Shown: positions 11,595 through 22,955 of the stretch, one piece after another
Numbering within the stretch: the stretch's first letter is position 1
Layout: every line of letters begins with the position of its first letter
Assembly (NCBI GenBank): GCA_964059195.1
Contig: CAXKWD010000003.1
Coordinates: 194,890,174 to 194,954,173 of the forward strand
Direction of reading: 5' to 3'
Origin: Ectobius pallidus
Lineage: Eukaryota > Arthropoda > Insecta > Blattodea > Ectobiidae
DNA length: 64,000 nucleotides
The notes under the pieces: model-generated
Databases searched by the model: none
Told to the model about the DNA's origin: nothing
Seen by the model: only the letters and a program-made list of their open reading frames with translations
Made by a program: the position numbers and the translations under genes

Positions 11595-12235
11595 TATATG
11601 TAGTAAGGAGTCCTAACATTGAAAGCAGAGTCCAATTGAGCGGGTCAGTGCAACAGTAGTCTAATCCTCCTGTTCCTAATATCTGGATGAAGTGTCGACC
11701 ATCGGTGGTCGTGTTTAGTTTCTAGTGGTAGCCACCGGTCGATGGCGGTGTTTGTGGCTCACATGACCACCGACCACTAGCAGCTCCGTGTGCGCCTCAC
11801 CTAATCTAAAAGCCACCAGATTTGTTATTTTGTTCAATATTCTTTTGCATCGTCAAGTCTAGCGTTGAAAGCGGACTTCTTTCAGGACTCTACTTCCAGT
11901 AATGACGTGAAAAACTAAAACCAACCGATGAAAGACACACGCCCAGCTGCTATTGAGAGTTTCCAAGAACGTAACAAAGCGCTCGTTATCGACATCCAAT
12001 AAAGCTTCTGCGATAATGGAACGTGTCACCGGTGACAACACACTAACGCGAAGCGTCAACAATATGATGGAGTTTCCAGTCATGGCTAGTGCATATCCAG
12101 TGGCGTACCAAGGCGGGGGCGCCCTAGGCCCCGCTTTGAACATAGGCCCCCAAAAATGTTATTTAGATTTACCAGACCAATGACGAGTCTTGGTTTGAGT
12201 GAATAAACACTTGTCTAATAACAACGTTAGCCTTA
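11595..12235. other. Unassigned sequence with a local inverted repeat
   Basis: Around 11695-11790 a ggtggtcg/cgaccacc-type local inverted repeat is present (accatcggtggtcg versus gaccaccgaccactag). No gene was seen. Confidence 0.35.
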
Positions 12236-12489
12236 CTGTGGCTTGGTTCTAAAAGGGCCATTGTCAGTTTTTTGCAAAAATGATATCTCTGCATTATTGA
12301 GCTCGGCTAGTCTTTATCTTTCGTATATTAAAAGTGCCAATGTCTGATGGTATTAATAGACATAATACAGAAACCTTAGAGGCCAATGTCGAAAGTTCTC
12401 ACCAAAAATGTTACTTCTATAAAGGTTTCAAAGTCTGTTATCTCAAAAGCAAGTTTTATGGCATTGGACCTTTTAGAACCAAGCCACAG
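12236..12489. mobile_element. MITE, family Y, short copy
   Basis: The left end CTGTGGCTTGGTTCTAAAAG is inverted at the right (cttttagaaccaagccacag), with ~35 bp of further imperfect pairing. The same ends bound a much longer element at 46497-48628. The flanks do not give a clear target duplication. No coding capacity. Confidence 0.7.
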
Positions 12490-12732
12490 ATTATATTTTT
12501 TGAAACTATGGATTTAATTTAAAAAAAAAGTTATAAGCAACCACGTCGGGAGCACCGTAGGCCCACAAACCCGACGAGCGATAGAAGAGAGGACTATCTC
12601 GTAAGTCAAGCTTAACTCTAATATCAACTGAGAACTCTGTTGCAAAACCAGTAAATTTTCTTGATTAAGGTTAATAACAAAAGTTGCAGTGGCAAAAGCT
12701 TGCAAAAAAGATTTTTAATTTATGTACAGTTT

Positions 12733-12796
12733 AGTTTGGTTCGCCGCTGTTGGTAAATCGGTAGCACGCCTGCCTTCCATTCTGGCAGCCCGTGTT
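12733..12796 (+). mobile_element. SINE-D head fragment
   Basis: About 64 bp match the tRNA-like head of the SINE at 25821-26064 (reading tcggtagcacgcctgcctt). It breaks off inside the B-box and runs straight into repeat R5. Confidence 0.6.
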
Positions 12797-13372
12797 CGAG
12801 TTGACGAGTTTCCTCAGATAAATTCGCTCCTGCTGCGCAGTCACGAATCTATCGATAAACTCGTCAACCCTCGTGGGATTACCTATGATAAAACTCGTAA
12901 ACTGGAGTTCGATTTATTAAGACTCTTCCATGAATAAAAATGTAACGGATTATAGAAATAATAATTATTTTCTTACTTTGTTTTGTATAAACAAAACTAA
13001 CAGCTGTCACATCACGGCATACTATGAACCAACCATCCATGAATCGATTCGAGTTACCATGTTGTGACCAGTGCTACCAATGGTGCATATAAGACATAGT
13101 TAACTTCATTCAGGTAAGCTAACAGCAGAACAGAATAAAAGCACACGAACCGAATCGAAATTGTGTTTTAACCAATGTACATTCCTATTATTTCAATTTC
13201 CAAACAAGTTATGTTGTATAAAATGTTTTTATTGTGTTGACTGGCAGCATGTGACATATTAATTACCGCACGTTTTATAAGATAAACGATCGTGATTGTT
13301 CTATACTCGAGGAATTGCTAAACGTTATTGGCCAATATCAAATACGTGGCGTATGAGTGGAATAGTCTATAC
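12797..13372 (+). repeat. Dispersed repeat R5, copy b
   Basis: A near full-length plus-strand copy of R5, with the tatcgataaactcgt palindrome at its start and aacgatcgtgattg near its end. The 71-codon frame at 12722-12937 straddles the SINE-D/R5 junction and is not a gene. Confidence 0.65.
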
Positions 13373-13789
13373 AATTATACATATTATGAGGTCATCTGAA
13401 TAAAAAAATACAACTTTCAGAAATATTTCTGTGTGTGTGTTGTGTGTGAACAGCATTGCCCGAGACATTGCTGAAATTGGAAATTCTTTTCTATGGGGAA
13501 TCCATGAATTTAAATGCAGGTATAGTTGGCCAAAGCAGAGAACTTCTCTGCGGGGTGCACTGCTAATTAGAGGGGCAAGAGGAGGTGGTAGTAGAGGAGG
13601 CGGTGAGGGCTGCAATCACAGGTGGCTATACGATTGCTTATTGGCTGCCGTGCGCGTGATTGTTGCCGCCGCACGTGCCGAAATGCTCTATTAGCAAAGT
13701 TAAAAATATTTGGCAAGCACTTCAGTTGCTTATAATTTCTGTGCAGTTTTATTTTACTTTTCTTATAATTTCTGTGCAATTAGTTTTAT

Positions 13790-16168
13790 TATAATTTCCG
13801 ACTCATAGATTTTTTTGTTGGTATTATCATCTTGTTTCAGTTTTCTGTTTTTTGCCCCTTATCAATTACAGCATTTACCCGGAAACCCCGAAAAACTACG
13901 GAAAGCCGGAGAAATGAGTTTTTCTTTGTTCTTTGCTCCTAATATGCCCAGAGAATTTCTGACTCACATATTTTTTGTTGGTATTGTCACATAGTTTAAG
14001 GTTTAAGGTTTCAGTTGTTTGCCTCTTACCAATTACAACATATCTCCGGAAAACGCGGAAAACCACGTATATACGGAGAAAATGACATTTTTTTTATCTT
14101 TGTTCTTTGCTCCTAGTATTCAAAGGGAATTGGCGACTCATATGGTTTTGTGTTAGTATTGCAATCTAGATTAAGGTTCCAGTTGTTTGCCTCTTATCAA
14201 TTACAGTATATCCCCATAAAACTCGGAAAACCACGGAAATCCGCAGAAAATGACTTTGTTTTAATTTTTTTACCTTAGTTGTTTGCTCCTAATATTCCCA
14301 GGGAATGTCTGACTTACATATTTGTTTGTTGGCATTGTCATCTAGATTAAGGTTTTAGTTGTCTGTCCGTTATCAATTACAGCATATCCCCGTAAAACCC
14401 GGAAAACCACGGAAATCCACAGAATTTCTAGAACTCGAAACTTGTGATGTACAGTCACTGTAACCGTTATTGCGAAATAATTCTTCTGCTTCAGGTGTGT
14501 CCTTTGCAGTTACAAAAGGGTGAGTATGTGGACTACGAGATATCTGCCATAATTGTGATGGTCACATGCAAAGAAAAGGGGAATCATAACTTCTAAACAT
14601 GCCAAGTGTAAGTTAAAGTTCTTTTTCTTAGTTGCTCGCTGAAATCTTAAAATCAATGACACTAATTTGTCCATATTACCAATCCAAAATTGTGCTGTTT
14701 TACCCAATGTCCCTTCTCTAACTTCAGTCAAGAAAGTAGGGTAGTGACTGTGGAAGGTTTGGCAAGATAAATTATCATTCACAGATTTCAAATTTGAATA
14801 TGAAGGGTGTTCTGCCAGGTTTTCAATCGCTTTCATCCCTTCAGCATCAGGATTTTTTCCAGTATTCTTTGTCATGCTGTAATTGGTGAGGGGGAAACAA
14901 CTGAAACCTTAAACTATATGGTAATAAAAACAAAAATTATGTAATTCAGAAATTCCCTGGGAATATTGGTATCAAAGAGCAAAGATTAAAAAAAAATTAA
15001 AAAATATTAAAACAAACTCATTTTCTCCGGATTTTCGTGGTTTTCGGGGTTTTCCGGAGATAAGATGTAATTGATAAGGGGGAAACAACTAACCCCTTAA
15101 TATAGATGGCAATACCAACACAAAAGCATATGAGTCACACATTCTCTTTGAATATTAGGAGCAAAGAACTACGATTTAAAAAAATTAAAGCAAACTCATT
15201 TTCTCCGGATTTTCGTGGTTTTCGGAGTTTTCCGGAGAAAAGATGTAATTGATAAGGGCAAACAACTGAAACCTAGAACTAGATGGCAATACCAACAAAC
15301 AAAAATCCCTTGGAATATTAGGAGCAAAGAACAAAGAATTTAAAGAAATTAAAAAAAAATCAATTTCTCTGGATTGCCGTGGTTTTAGGAGTTTTCTGGA
15401 GATATGCTATAATTCATAAGGGGAAAACAACTGAAACCTTAATCTAGATGGCAATACCAAGAAAAAACATACGAACCAGAAATTCCCTTTGAATATTAGG
15501 AGTAAAGAACAAAGATTTAAAAATAAAACAGTCATTTTCTCCGTCTATACGTGGTTTTCGGGGTTTTCCGGGTGTATGCTGTAATTGGCAAGGGGAAAAT
15601 AACTGAAACCTTAATCTAGATGGCAATACCAACACAAAAACATATGATTCACCAATTCCCTTTGAATACTAGGAGGAAAGAACAAAAATTTAAAAAAAAT
15701 TAAACGAAGCCATTTTCTCCGGATGTCAGTGGTTTTCGGAGTTTTCCGGGCTTATGCTGTAATTGATAAGTGGCAAACAACTCAAACCTTAATGTAGATG
15801 GTAATGCCAATAAAAAACATGAGTCACAAATTCGCTTTGAATATTAGGAGCAAAGAACAGAGATTTAAAAAATAAAACATAGTCATTTTCTCCGTATATA
15901 CGTGGTTTTCCGGGGATATGTTGTAATTTGTAAGGGGCAAACAACTGAAACCTTAAACTAGATGCCAATATCAACAAAATGTGTGAGTCAGAAATTCCCT
16001 GGGAATATTAGGAGCAAAGAACAATGAAAAATTAAAACAAATTCATTTTCTCCGGATTTCCGTGGTTTTCCGGATTTTCCGGGTAAATGCTGTAATTGAC
16101 AAGAGGCAAACAACTAAAAACTTAAACTAGATGGCAATACCAACAAAAAAATATGTGTCGGAAATTCC
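13790..16168. mobile_element. Foldback-type element: opposed tandem-repeat arms around a coding core
   Basis: Four direct ~170-bp units (caattacagcatatcccc-type starts at about 13864, 14031, 14198 and 14375) face eight units in reverse orientation (about 14876, 15064, 15243, 15406, 15579, 15755, 15921 and 16089). Each unit has an accacggaaatcc core, a cagttgtttgcc block and a gggaatttctgactca block. The outermost sequences (ttccgactca at ~13790, gtgtcggaaatt at ~16160) are inverted. The arms thus form long terminal inverted repeats built of tandem units, the architecture of Drosophila FB/Galileo elements. The ~430-bp centre encodes the protein fragment at 14510-14875. No target duplication could be fixed. 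Confidence 0.7.
14510..14875 (-). CDS. Fragment of a repeat-associated protein of unknown function
   Basis: This 121-codon frame lies exactly in the centre of the opposed tandem arrays. The C-terminal ~75 residues (HYPTFLTEVREGTLGKTAQF, then an LILRFQRATKKKNF-type helix, then MIPLFFACDHHNYGRYLVVH) resemble a family of large uncharacterised proteins, frequent in arthropod and cnidarian genomes and often multicopy. In these, an aromatic/FFA-DHxNYxRY motif follows an LHL helix. That resemblance is from memory of the motif, not a search. The known family members are several times longer, so this is a truncated exon or relic. The frame runs from an ATG immediately next to the first reversed repeat unit to TGA at 14510-14512. 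Function is unknown. Confidence 0.5.
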   Translation of the reverse strand: MTKNTGKNPDAEGMKAIENLAEHPSYSNLKSVNDNLSCQTFHSHYPTFLTEVREGTLGKTAQFWIGNMDKLVSLILRFQRATKKKNFNLHLACLEVMIPLFFACDHHNYGRYLVVHILTLL

Positions 16169-16820
16169 CACGGGGGGGAGTGTTTCATATTAGTGGCCCA
16201 TGGTCTAGGAGGAGAATGTTTTCATAACAGATAGTGTACTGTACTACAATGTTAATAATAGCACGGCACGGTTCCGACTCGTAACGTAACGGCCACATTC
16301 CTCGCATTCCTCACAGAGAAGTTCTTTGCTTTGGAACACTATATTTATTTACTTTTCATTTTATATCAAACATTATAGTCAAGTTACCTTATCAAATGAA
16401 TTCCATAAATATTACATTACAATAACAACTGCTATAAGAAAATACAACACTCGCGACAAGAACAGGAGATCGTGACCCTAATAATGTTTTTATTAAAAAG
16501 TGTTGCCAAAATGTACTCCGATTTCATAATATGTACTTTTTACTCCCTGCTTTTATTCTGGAGCGATGAAGAGTGGACCTTTAACTTTTCCGAAGCTCCG
16601 TTCCGGTCTAACTTGAGCACTGTCCCGAGAACAAAGAGGTAGGCTGTTGTGTTCGACTCTGAAATTCGATGTCATAAACATGTCTATGTGCATGTCTATG
16701 TCTGTGTGTGAACAGCGTAGCGTAGAAAACAAAATTTTATATTTGGGTTATGCCTCTCTTGAGCCACACTAACAGTGATTTTTGTGACCGGGCTTCCACT
16801 GTTATTGTACAGTAACATTC
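16169..16820. other. Unassigned AT-rich sequence
   Basis: No recognised gene. A C/G-rich tag (cacgggggggag) marks the right edge of the foldback element. Confidence 0.4.
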
Positions 16821-17072
16821 AAGATAGATATATGCATATGCATTCATGAACCAAGAGTATTACCTTGGACATACATGATAATATTATACATACATGGCGC
16901 TGTGAAGTGGACTCTAGCTTAGCTCAGTTGGTAGAGCATTGGCACGGATAGCTAAAGGTCCTGGGTTCAAATCCCATTGTCAGAGGATTTTTTTTCCTAT
17001 AATATTATCATGTATGTCCATCAGAGGCAATATTCTGTATTTAATGTATGCATATGCATGTATCTGTAATGG
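16821..17072. mobile_element. Foldback element around a tRNA-like sequence
   Basis: Imperfect inverted arms of ~65-70 bp (left with tatgcatatgcattcatg and ggacatacatgataatatta; right with taatattatcatgtatgtcc and tgtatgcatatgcatgta) enclose a tRNA-like segment at about 16916-16990. That segment has a good A-box (TAGCTCAGTTGGTAGAGCA) and B-box (GGGTTCAAATCCC). The 5' acceptor pairing is imperfect and position 33 is C instead of T, so a functional tRNA is unlikely. The same tail occurs inverted at 26244-26358. Confidence 0.6.
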
Positions 17073-18380
17073 TTTAATCCTTTGAAGTCACCTGGGTATG
17101 TAATGAAAAATTCTACTATACTAAGGAATTGTTTTAAGGGTATACTCACCTTCCACTATTAAGATGTATAATGTTTTACAGATTGTATTCCTCGACTTTT
17201 ATAATGAAACATAATGATAAAATTTTATATACATCCTGTTTAATATTTGCTCTTCACCCTAAAAGAAAAAAAAGTAGAATAACACAGAACTTGCCGATTT
17301 ATTTCCTTCATTCTGGTAGCAAAACAGTTCCCCAAGACATTTTGCTGCATAAATCGGCCAGACTTAGATATTTTTTTAAAAATAATTTTCCTTAAATCTA
17401 AATGTTCGTATAAGCTAAAATTAACATCAGAATATTCAAAAATAAATTTTCCACCATTGAATGTGGAGTAATTATTCAACGTGCACTACAAAGGAGCAGG
17501 CATTTTTATTGTTTGCTGCATATGGGAGTACAAGTCCATGGCGAATGCTTTGACAATGTTGGCACCATTGGTGGTGTCGCTCATGTTGATTTATTATTCG
17601 CAATGAATACAGCCTACGCAACTCGCATTCGTCTCTTTCATTAGCTGGAAGATACGTGTGTAACACGTGTAACTTGCATCATCTTTGATAACTCCTCCAA
17701 AAAACACATCAGTGAATCTCCCAGGACAGTAGGCTCAGAGCTTCATTACCTCACAAAATTCCATATTAATTACAATCAGTTTCCGCTTAAAACTGTTCAA
17801 TTACACAGACCATTAGTCATTTTGGTGTCTTAGAATTCATACTTATTCTTGGGTATATTTAGGTCGCTGATACCAAGTGTGCCATTAGTTTTGCCCTATC
17901 AGCTTTAGTTTGTGAGATATGATATATAAAAAAGTGCCTATTTTTAGCTTCTAAATCATGTGATGAAAAAAGCAACACACTAACATTACATTAACATTAC
18001 AATAACAATTTAACATGGGATCTTTCAAAAAATGGATATCGCATACTGTACGGTCGTTTATGACTTATGAGCTGTCAATTTGAGGGCCAAAAATTAATCC
18101 AGCTTTTATTTTTTCTGTACTACGTACAGTTTTCGTCCTACGTGTCCAAAGTATTTTCAAGAACCTTCACTAGCTATATTATCAAGCAAGATTTTGTTTC
18201 GCTAGACTAAGAGTTCACGAATAAAATCTATATGAAAGTAGAGTATTAATCCATACGGGACTTCGTAAAAGTGATAACATAACCCGATTTATGACATTAT
18301 CTGCGATTATATTAAGCGGCGTTCACTGCAGTTGGGAGCTCAGTATTAGCCCCTCTTGAACCTAAATATAAATCGCTTGT
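17073..18380. other. Unassigned sequence
   Basis: Several short frames (for example 17171-17395 + and 17472-17666 -) overlap but none shows a family motif. No repeat ends were recognised. Confidence 0.35.
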
Positions 18381-18392
18381 CGAAGTGGCAGT

Positions 18393-18581
18393 ATGTATAG
18401 CAAATGGTTCAACAATCATGGCAACAGTGGACTCGTGCAGCAACGGTACAAGTGGGACAAAGTTCAACCTAATATGGCAGTAGGAAAACTAGTTATCGTC
18501 AAAGACAATACTCCTTCCTTCGTGTGGAAGAAAGGTGTTGTGATTGAAGTGCATATTGGAAGTGATAAGTGGCAACAGTGA
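18393..18581 (+). pseudogene. BEL/Pao LTR-retrotransposon polyprotein remnant, C-terminal domain
   Basis: The frame reads a QQRYKW motif followed by QPNMAVGKLVIVKDNTPSF and a VWKKGVVIEVHIGSD segment. This is the pattern of the domain that closes BEL/Pao pol polyproteins (DUF5641-type: short basic helix, then a small beta-barrel with PG/LV and WxxGRV/EVHPGxD signatures). The frame is cut by a stop at 18579-18581, and the following bases in another frame (about 18583-18640) continue the barrel weakly, suggesting a frameshift. No integrase, protease, RT or LTR is seen nearby, so this is a decayed orphan. Confidence 0.7.
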
Positions 18582-18793
18582 GAAAGGTTTAGTGAAAAGA
18601 GCTGATACAAAACTGTTTATGAATGTTTCTTGTCTTTACCTAAGTTGAGTGATTACTATTTTTTGGACACTTCAAGCTGCCAGTCTGGATTATCTGTTAA
18701 TTAATATAATTAATTAAGGTGGGCTGTATGTTCAAGCAGGGAAATTTGATCGTCCGTGATTTTCTAAAGTTTAAGTTGGTACATTGTTAGTAG

Positions 18794-19443
18794 TCTACAT
18801 TAATAAAAGGAAGTGTTTGTTTGTTTGTTTGTCTGTCTGTCAGTCTGTCTGTCCGCGATGCCCAGCGAAATCTACTGAACGCAGAGATCTGAAATTTTAA
18901 ACATAGGTGGACTGAAGGGTCGGAGAATGCACCTCGAAGCCGGAATTTTAATTTTCGCTTTCGTTCGTGAGTTATGAGTGAAAAACAGGCAGAAAACGTG
19001 CTTTCCCCCCTCCCCCCGTTTTCGAAGAATCAGTTTTGAGTAATACATTTCAATGTCAGATCAATTAGGCTACAGTTGGCTTCGGCTATTTTTGTTATAC
19101 CTTCTAAATAAAAGCATCGCGATCGCTTGAATGTTGTAAGGCCACGCTGGTCGATTCATTTGTTTATAATGTCAAGGCACGCAGATAACTGAAATTTTCA
19201 ACCTACACGGAAGAGCGATAATCAATGTAGGCCTAAATATGGTTAAACATTGTTCGATTTGGACGAAACTCACTAAACAAGGGTATTCTGGGCCAAGGAA
19301 CACGACTCTGAGGTCGCTTTCACCAGGCGACGCTATCTAATCGGGGTATGTAGTCCACGTGATTTAGGTGTTAATAAATATAATTATTTAACTATTATGC
19401 TCTTAATTTTTAATTTTAATTTTTGATCGCGGGCACATGCTAG
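18794..19443 (+). mobile_element. Non-autonomous Helitron-like element
   Basis: It starts TCTACATTAATAAAAGGAAG, followed by a (gttt)n/(gtct)n run, a common 5' start of insect Helitrons. It ends gatcgcgggcacatgCTAG and is followed by T, the expected CTRR 3' terminus. The middle contains the atgcacctcgaagccggaat block found in other copies (1003, 46355, 63335). No Rep/helicase coding sequence is present. The base before the 5' TC is G rather than the usual A, so the exact 5' boundary is tentative. Confidence 0.65.
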
Positions 19444-19554
19444 TAGTCAGTCAAGTTCGTTATGGCTCCACACACAATCAGTCATGATGATCAACACCTC
19501 CCCTGGAAGAGTTTTGGATTTCATTGCACTTATTTAACTTTTCTACATTTTTAA

Positions 19555-19675
19555 GCCGGTGCGTAAGGCTGACAACCTTTCCACCTTCATGTGCCGAATG
19601 TCTAAAATCTGGGAGCCTCTACCTCCTGGAATCCTCTGGGCCTCCATGGCCTGTATAGGGAACACTTTTACGTTT
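19555..19675 (+). mobile_element. SINE-C 3' fragment
   Basis: It matches the distal half of the SINE at 44986-45273 (accttcatgtgccgaatgtc through ccatggcctgtataggg). The tRNA-like head is absent. Confidence 0.65.
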
Positions 19676-20166
19676 TTAAGAAAGAAAGAAGGAAGATAAA
19701 GGTAAAATATTTCTGTGTTATTCATTAACACTCTGTATATTTAATTATAAGCTTTGAAAGTGTAGGAGTCAGTTTGATGTAAGTGTTGAACTGTAATGCA
19801 GTGAATCCTCGTAACACGGATATTTCCAACATTTTACGCTTGAGCGTGTGATGTTTGATTTAGTGCGGAATGTGGGCTCGAATCCGGACCCGCCTTGTGT
19901 CACACCCTTTATAACATGACATCTATATTTCATGGACATTGTAAAGACTGTTTCGCTTATGTGGTTAGACAAATGCGTTTAAGAGTATCGTCTAGATATT
20001 ATCAAATCGCTATTCTATGTGGTTTTGTTATCTTTTCCGCGATTACCATCTGCATTGGAACATAATAATGTGCTCATTCAGATGTCTCAGCCCCATCCCC
20101 CCCCCCCCCCATTCGGGAAGTAGGACTTCAAAGCCTGAATTTGTAGAAGAGGTGAGTGGCTTATAA
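19676..20166. other. Unassigned sequence with a C14 tract
   Basis: No gene was seen. A run of 14 C lies at 20097-20110. A gctcgaatccggacc motif at 19869 resembles a B-box but has no head around it. Confidence 0.4.
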
Positions 20167-20169
20167 CTA

Positions 20170-20330
20170 CGAGGGTCGTCCGTAAAGTAAGTTTCTGGGG
20201 CCGTTTACACAATCAAAACAAAATTTCATGGAAAGGTTATTGCATCATTTATTTAATGTTTTATAACTATGTAAAAATTGCTCCATGCTCCGTAACAAAC
20301 GTTTCTGAAATGAAACATTTTCTCAAAATG
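20170..20330 (+). mobile_element. Decayed mariner-type end
   Basis: The start CGAGGGTCGTCCGTAAAGTA and the following ttctggggccgtttacac match the terminal region of the complete mariner-type MITE at 44802-44965 read on its minus strand. A TA precedes it. The other end is not found. Confidence 0.55.
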
Positions 20331-21550
20331 ATTTTACCAATTAGTTACGTTTCGCTTTATAATGTTTTCCCGTTCAGAGTTAAACTTAGTATCTCACCGG
20401 AATTTGAAAAGTAACCTTAATTTAAATTGAATTGAATGATTGAGAGTTATAGTGACATTAAAAATAAGAAACCAAAAGTATTATATTTATTAAAAGTTAT
20501 ATATTTATTATGTCTTAAAGATGAATTTTCATATCATAATTATTAATTATATGTATATATGATCGCTGATTGTAAGTATTCGCAACATTACATACAAAAA
20601 TTTAAATTTGTAGGAAATTAATACATTCCTCCCAGTGTCGACTCGTAGCTAAAATTAGTGTGGGTGCTGCTGCAGAAAATGTTTAGCCTTCATTTTAAAT
20701 ATTGTGCAAAAGGAAACATACATATTTAAAAAGAAAATTTATTCAGAAACTTGAAAAGACCTAAAAGAACAAAATTAAACATAAAATGATTGCATAATAC
20801 AAATGACTAAAATAAAGAATTGAGAAAATGATGATAGACTAAACAAATGCATTCTTAATTATTACAAATAGTGAAAAATTTTCGAAAAAATATTTTACAA
20901 ATAATGTGTTTCATATACCCTACCACTGAATAACAAAAAAAAATCAATAATGAGCATTATCGTTATTTGCGAGGTTATGGGTTCTTTTGTGCTACAGTTT
21001 TTCACTATAGTATCTCAAATATCAAAATATCATGAGCAAAAAAATACTACTCTCACTTTCTTGTTACATAGTCCACTTTTCCTCTGGACTCCGCAAAGTA
21101 AGATAAGGACGTTATGTGTCTGCATTATGCAGAAGTGAGTAGGCGGAGGAAATGTAGGACAACTTGTGCCCGTTAAGGAGCACAATCGCGAGATATCGAG
21201 CTCTCATATCGATACTCGTTTATCAAGCCGGTGACACAGGCTGCTGCGGAGTGAACTACGGCTCACTGAAGTGAACGAGTGAGTGAGCGGGTTTCCTAAT
21301 GCGGGTCTTGAATTGCAATTACGACAGAGATCATTAACGCGTAACCCGGTGGAAGCCACTTTGTGTTTATCGTAATGAAAAATATAATTACACCAGGGGT
21401 GCCAATAACACCGAGCAGCTTAGTCATTCAAAACTATGTTTGAAGGCTGTTCATTGTTGTCAAAGCTGAAGATACGAATACTGAATTGGAATTTACTAAC
21501 CTTTGACTTTAGAACAGAATGTGTATTGGAGGGTAAATTAATAATTCGGT
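20331..21550. other. Unassigned, strongly AT-rich sequence
   Basis: Long A/T stretches and no recognised gene. Around 21240-21300 a GC-richer patch carries gtgaacgagtgagtgagcgg, of unknown meaning. Confidence 0.4.
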
Positions 21551-21557
21551 ACTATAA

Positions 21558-21935
21558 AAGCCGTCGGCCCGCCTCTAGATCCGAAGGTCGCGGGATCAAA
21601 CCCGGCCGCAGTCGATGGGGTTTTCAGGACGTAATAATCCTCGACACGGAGTCCTCCGGGAGGGACTTTAAGCTGGGGGGTCCGTGTCATAGATTTACGG
21701 CACGTAAAAGAACTCCAAGCCTAAATTAGAGCATCTGGACAAAATTTATCGGCCCTTTCACGTCCAAGTAATACCTTAGTTTCCAGAGGGGGATTAAGGG
21801 GCGATGGACTTACCACCTGTCCCTCTGCCCTCTCTAGGAAAATAAGCGTAACAAAATTCACATCGGTAAACAGAAACCTCCACTTGGAGGCCCTTCGCCT
21901 CTACATGGGGGCATAGGATTCGAGAGAGACTATAA
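21558..21935 (+). mobile_element. SINE-H, tRNA-like head with long body
   Basis: The left end has a B-box-like ggtcgcgggatcaaaccc. The body carries tcctcgacacggagtcctcc and acggcacgtaaaagaactc, a composition typical of composite insect SINEs. Only one copy is seen in this window and no flanking duplication was found, so the class rests on the head alone. Confidence 0.45.
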
Positions 21936-21947
21936 AACCCAAACAAT

Positions 21948-22613
21948 TGAAGGGCCTAGTTCCATAAAAGCGTAAGGTACAAATCTTTAATTTTGAGTTT
22001 TTAATATGTATGCCTTCTCATAGCTCTTAAGTAGAACTATTTGTACTTGTGCCTTAAACCTCAGCTCAGTTATAAGAAAAGACCTATGAGACTGCACATT
22101 CATTCTACTTCAGAACAGTTCCATACAGGCGTAAGGCACACTTCCTATCTGTTATTGAGGTGTGTTTACCAACTGTTTTTATTTTCTGCAGTGCTACCAT
22201 CCAAGCAAATATTTATTAAAACTGAACTTGCATTTCAGAAGTGTATCAAAGGAGATTGTTTTGCTTATCATCTATTGTATTAATGACTATAGTGGTATTG
22301 ATTGGCAAACATGCAATTGTCGCTGTATAATACAGGTTTTTACTAAAATAAAGTAAAAACAAATAATATGATACAAAATAAAAAGATGTTACTACTGTAA
22401 AAGTACTTCAGTTTTTGTTTAACATGTTTAGGTACCTCTAGTTGTAAAAAATACCAATACACTCTACCTTGTAAATTTGCAGAACACTAATTTAGCCTCT
22501 CCTTCAAAAATATATGTTATAAAATTAAACTTTAAATCACCTACTTGTGAGTTTAAAAACATCAAGATTTCTCGAAACTATGGCCTTGTGCCTTACGCCT
22601 TAATGGCCCTTCA
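21948..22613. mobile_element. TIR element of about 670 bp
   Basis: Left tgaagggcctagttccataa with gcgtaaggtacaaa is inverted at right (ttgtgccttacgcc, then aatggcccttca). Two more internal copies of the cgtaaggcac motif lie near 22050 and 22130. No transposase and no clear target duplication. Confidence 0.5.
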
Positions 22614-22772
22614 TTTGATTTTGTATTTTCGGACTAATTCAGTCACTTTTCTGTGTATTTTTAATCGCAAATAAAAATTTAACTTTTAACAATCGTTCGA
22701 ATAAAATTTCCTCAGACGATGTGGGCCTTCAATGTTGTTCGAATCATCGCTGCGCAAGTTCTTACTTACTCA

Positions 22773-22955
22773 ATGGCAATAGACAATTCCTCAGCAAGCT
22801 AAAGGAATATTATCTATTTTACGGAACCCGAAGGTTCATTGCCGCGCTTATCTGAGCCCGCCATTCAACTCTATTCTGTGCTAACTCCATCCAACAATCC
22901 CTCACAAATCCGACTTCCTTTAAATCCGTCCTAATATTTTCCTCCCACCTGCACT
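22773..22955 (-). mobile_element. LINE 3' end, endonuclease-reverse transcriptase tail
   Basis: Minus-strand codons from 22953 to the stop at 22821-22819 read CRWEENIRTDLKEVGF and end AAMNLRVP-stop without interruption. This is the C-terminal tail of a widespread insect LINE polyprotein. About 45 bp of 3' UTR follow (cctttagcttgctgagg) with a taagtaag-type tail at 22773. The 5' side is truncated at ~22955, as is usual for LINEs. Confidence 0.7.

Noticed and set aside
11384..11659. 91-codon frame starting MQEENISNISYDEV
   Set aside because: Its mirror copy is encoded on the opposite strand at 10859-11092, because both lie in the arms of the palindrome; it is repeat translation.
14056..16080. 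Origin or centromere satellite
   Set aside because: Only 12 units in two opposed blocks with a coding centre; a transposon explanation fits better.
13864..16100. CRISPR-like array
   Set aside because: Units are ~170 bp long, diverged and without unique spacers, and the genome is eukaryotic.
16915..16992. Functional tRNA gene
   Set aside because: A- and B-boxes are good but the acceptor stem pairs poorly, the base before the anticodon is not T, and the unit is embedded in a repeat.
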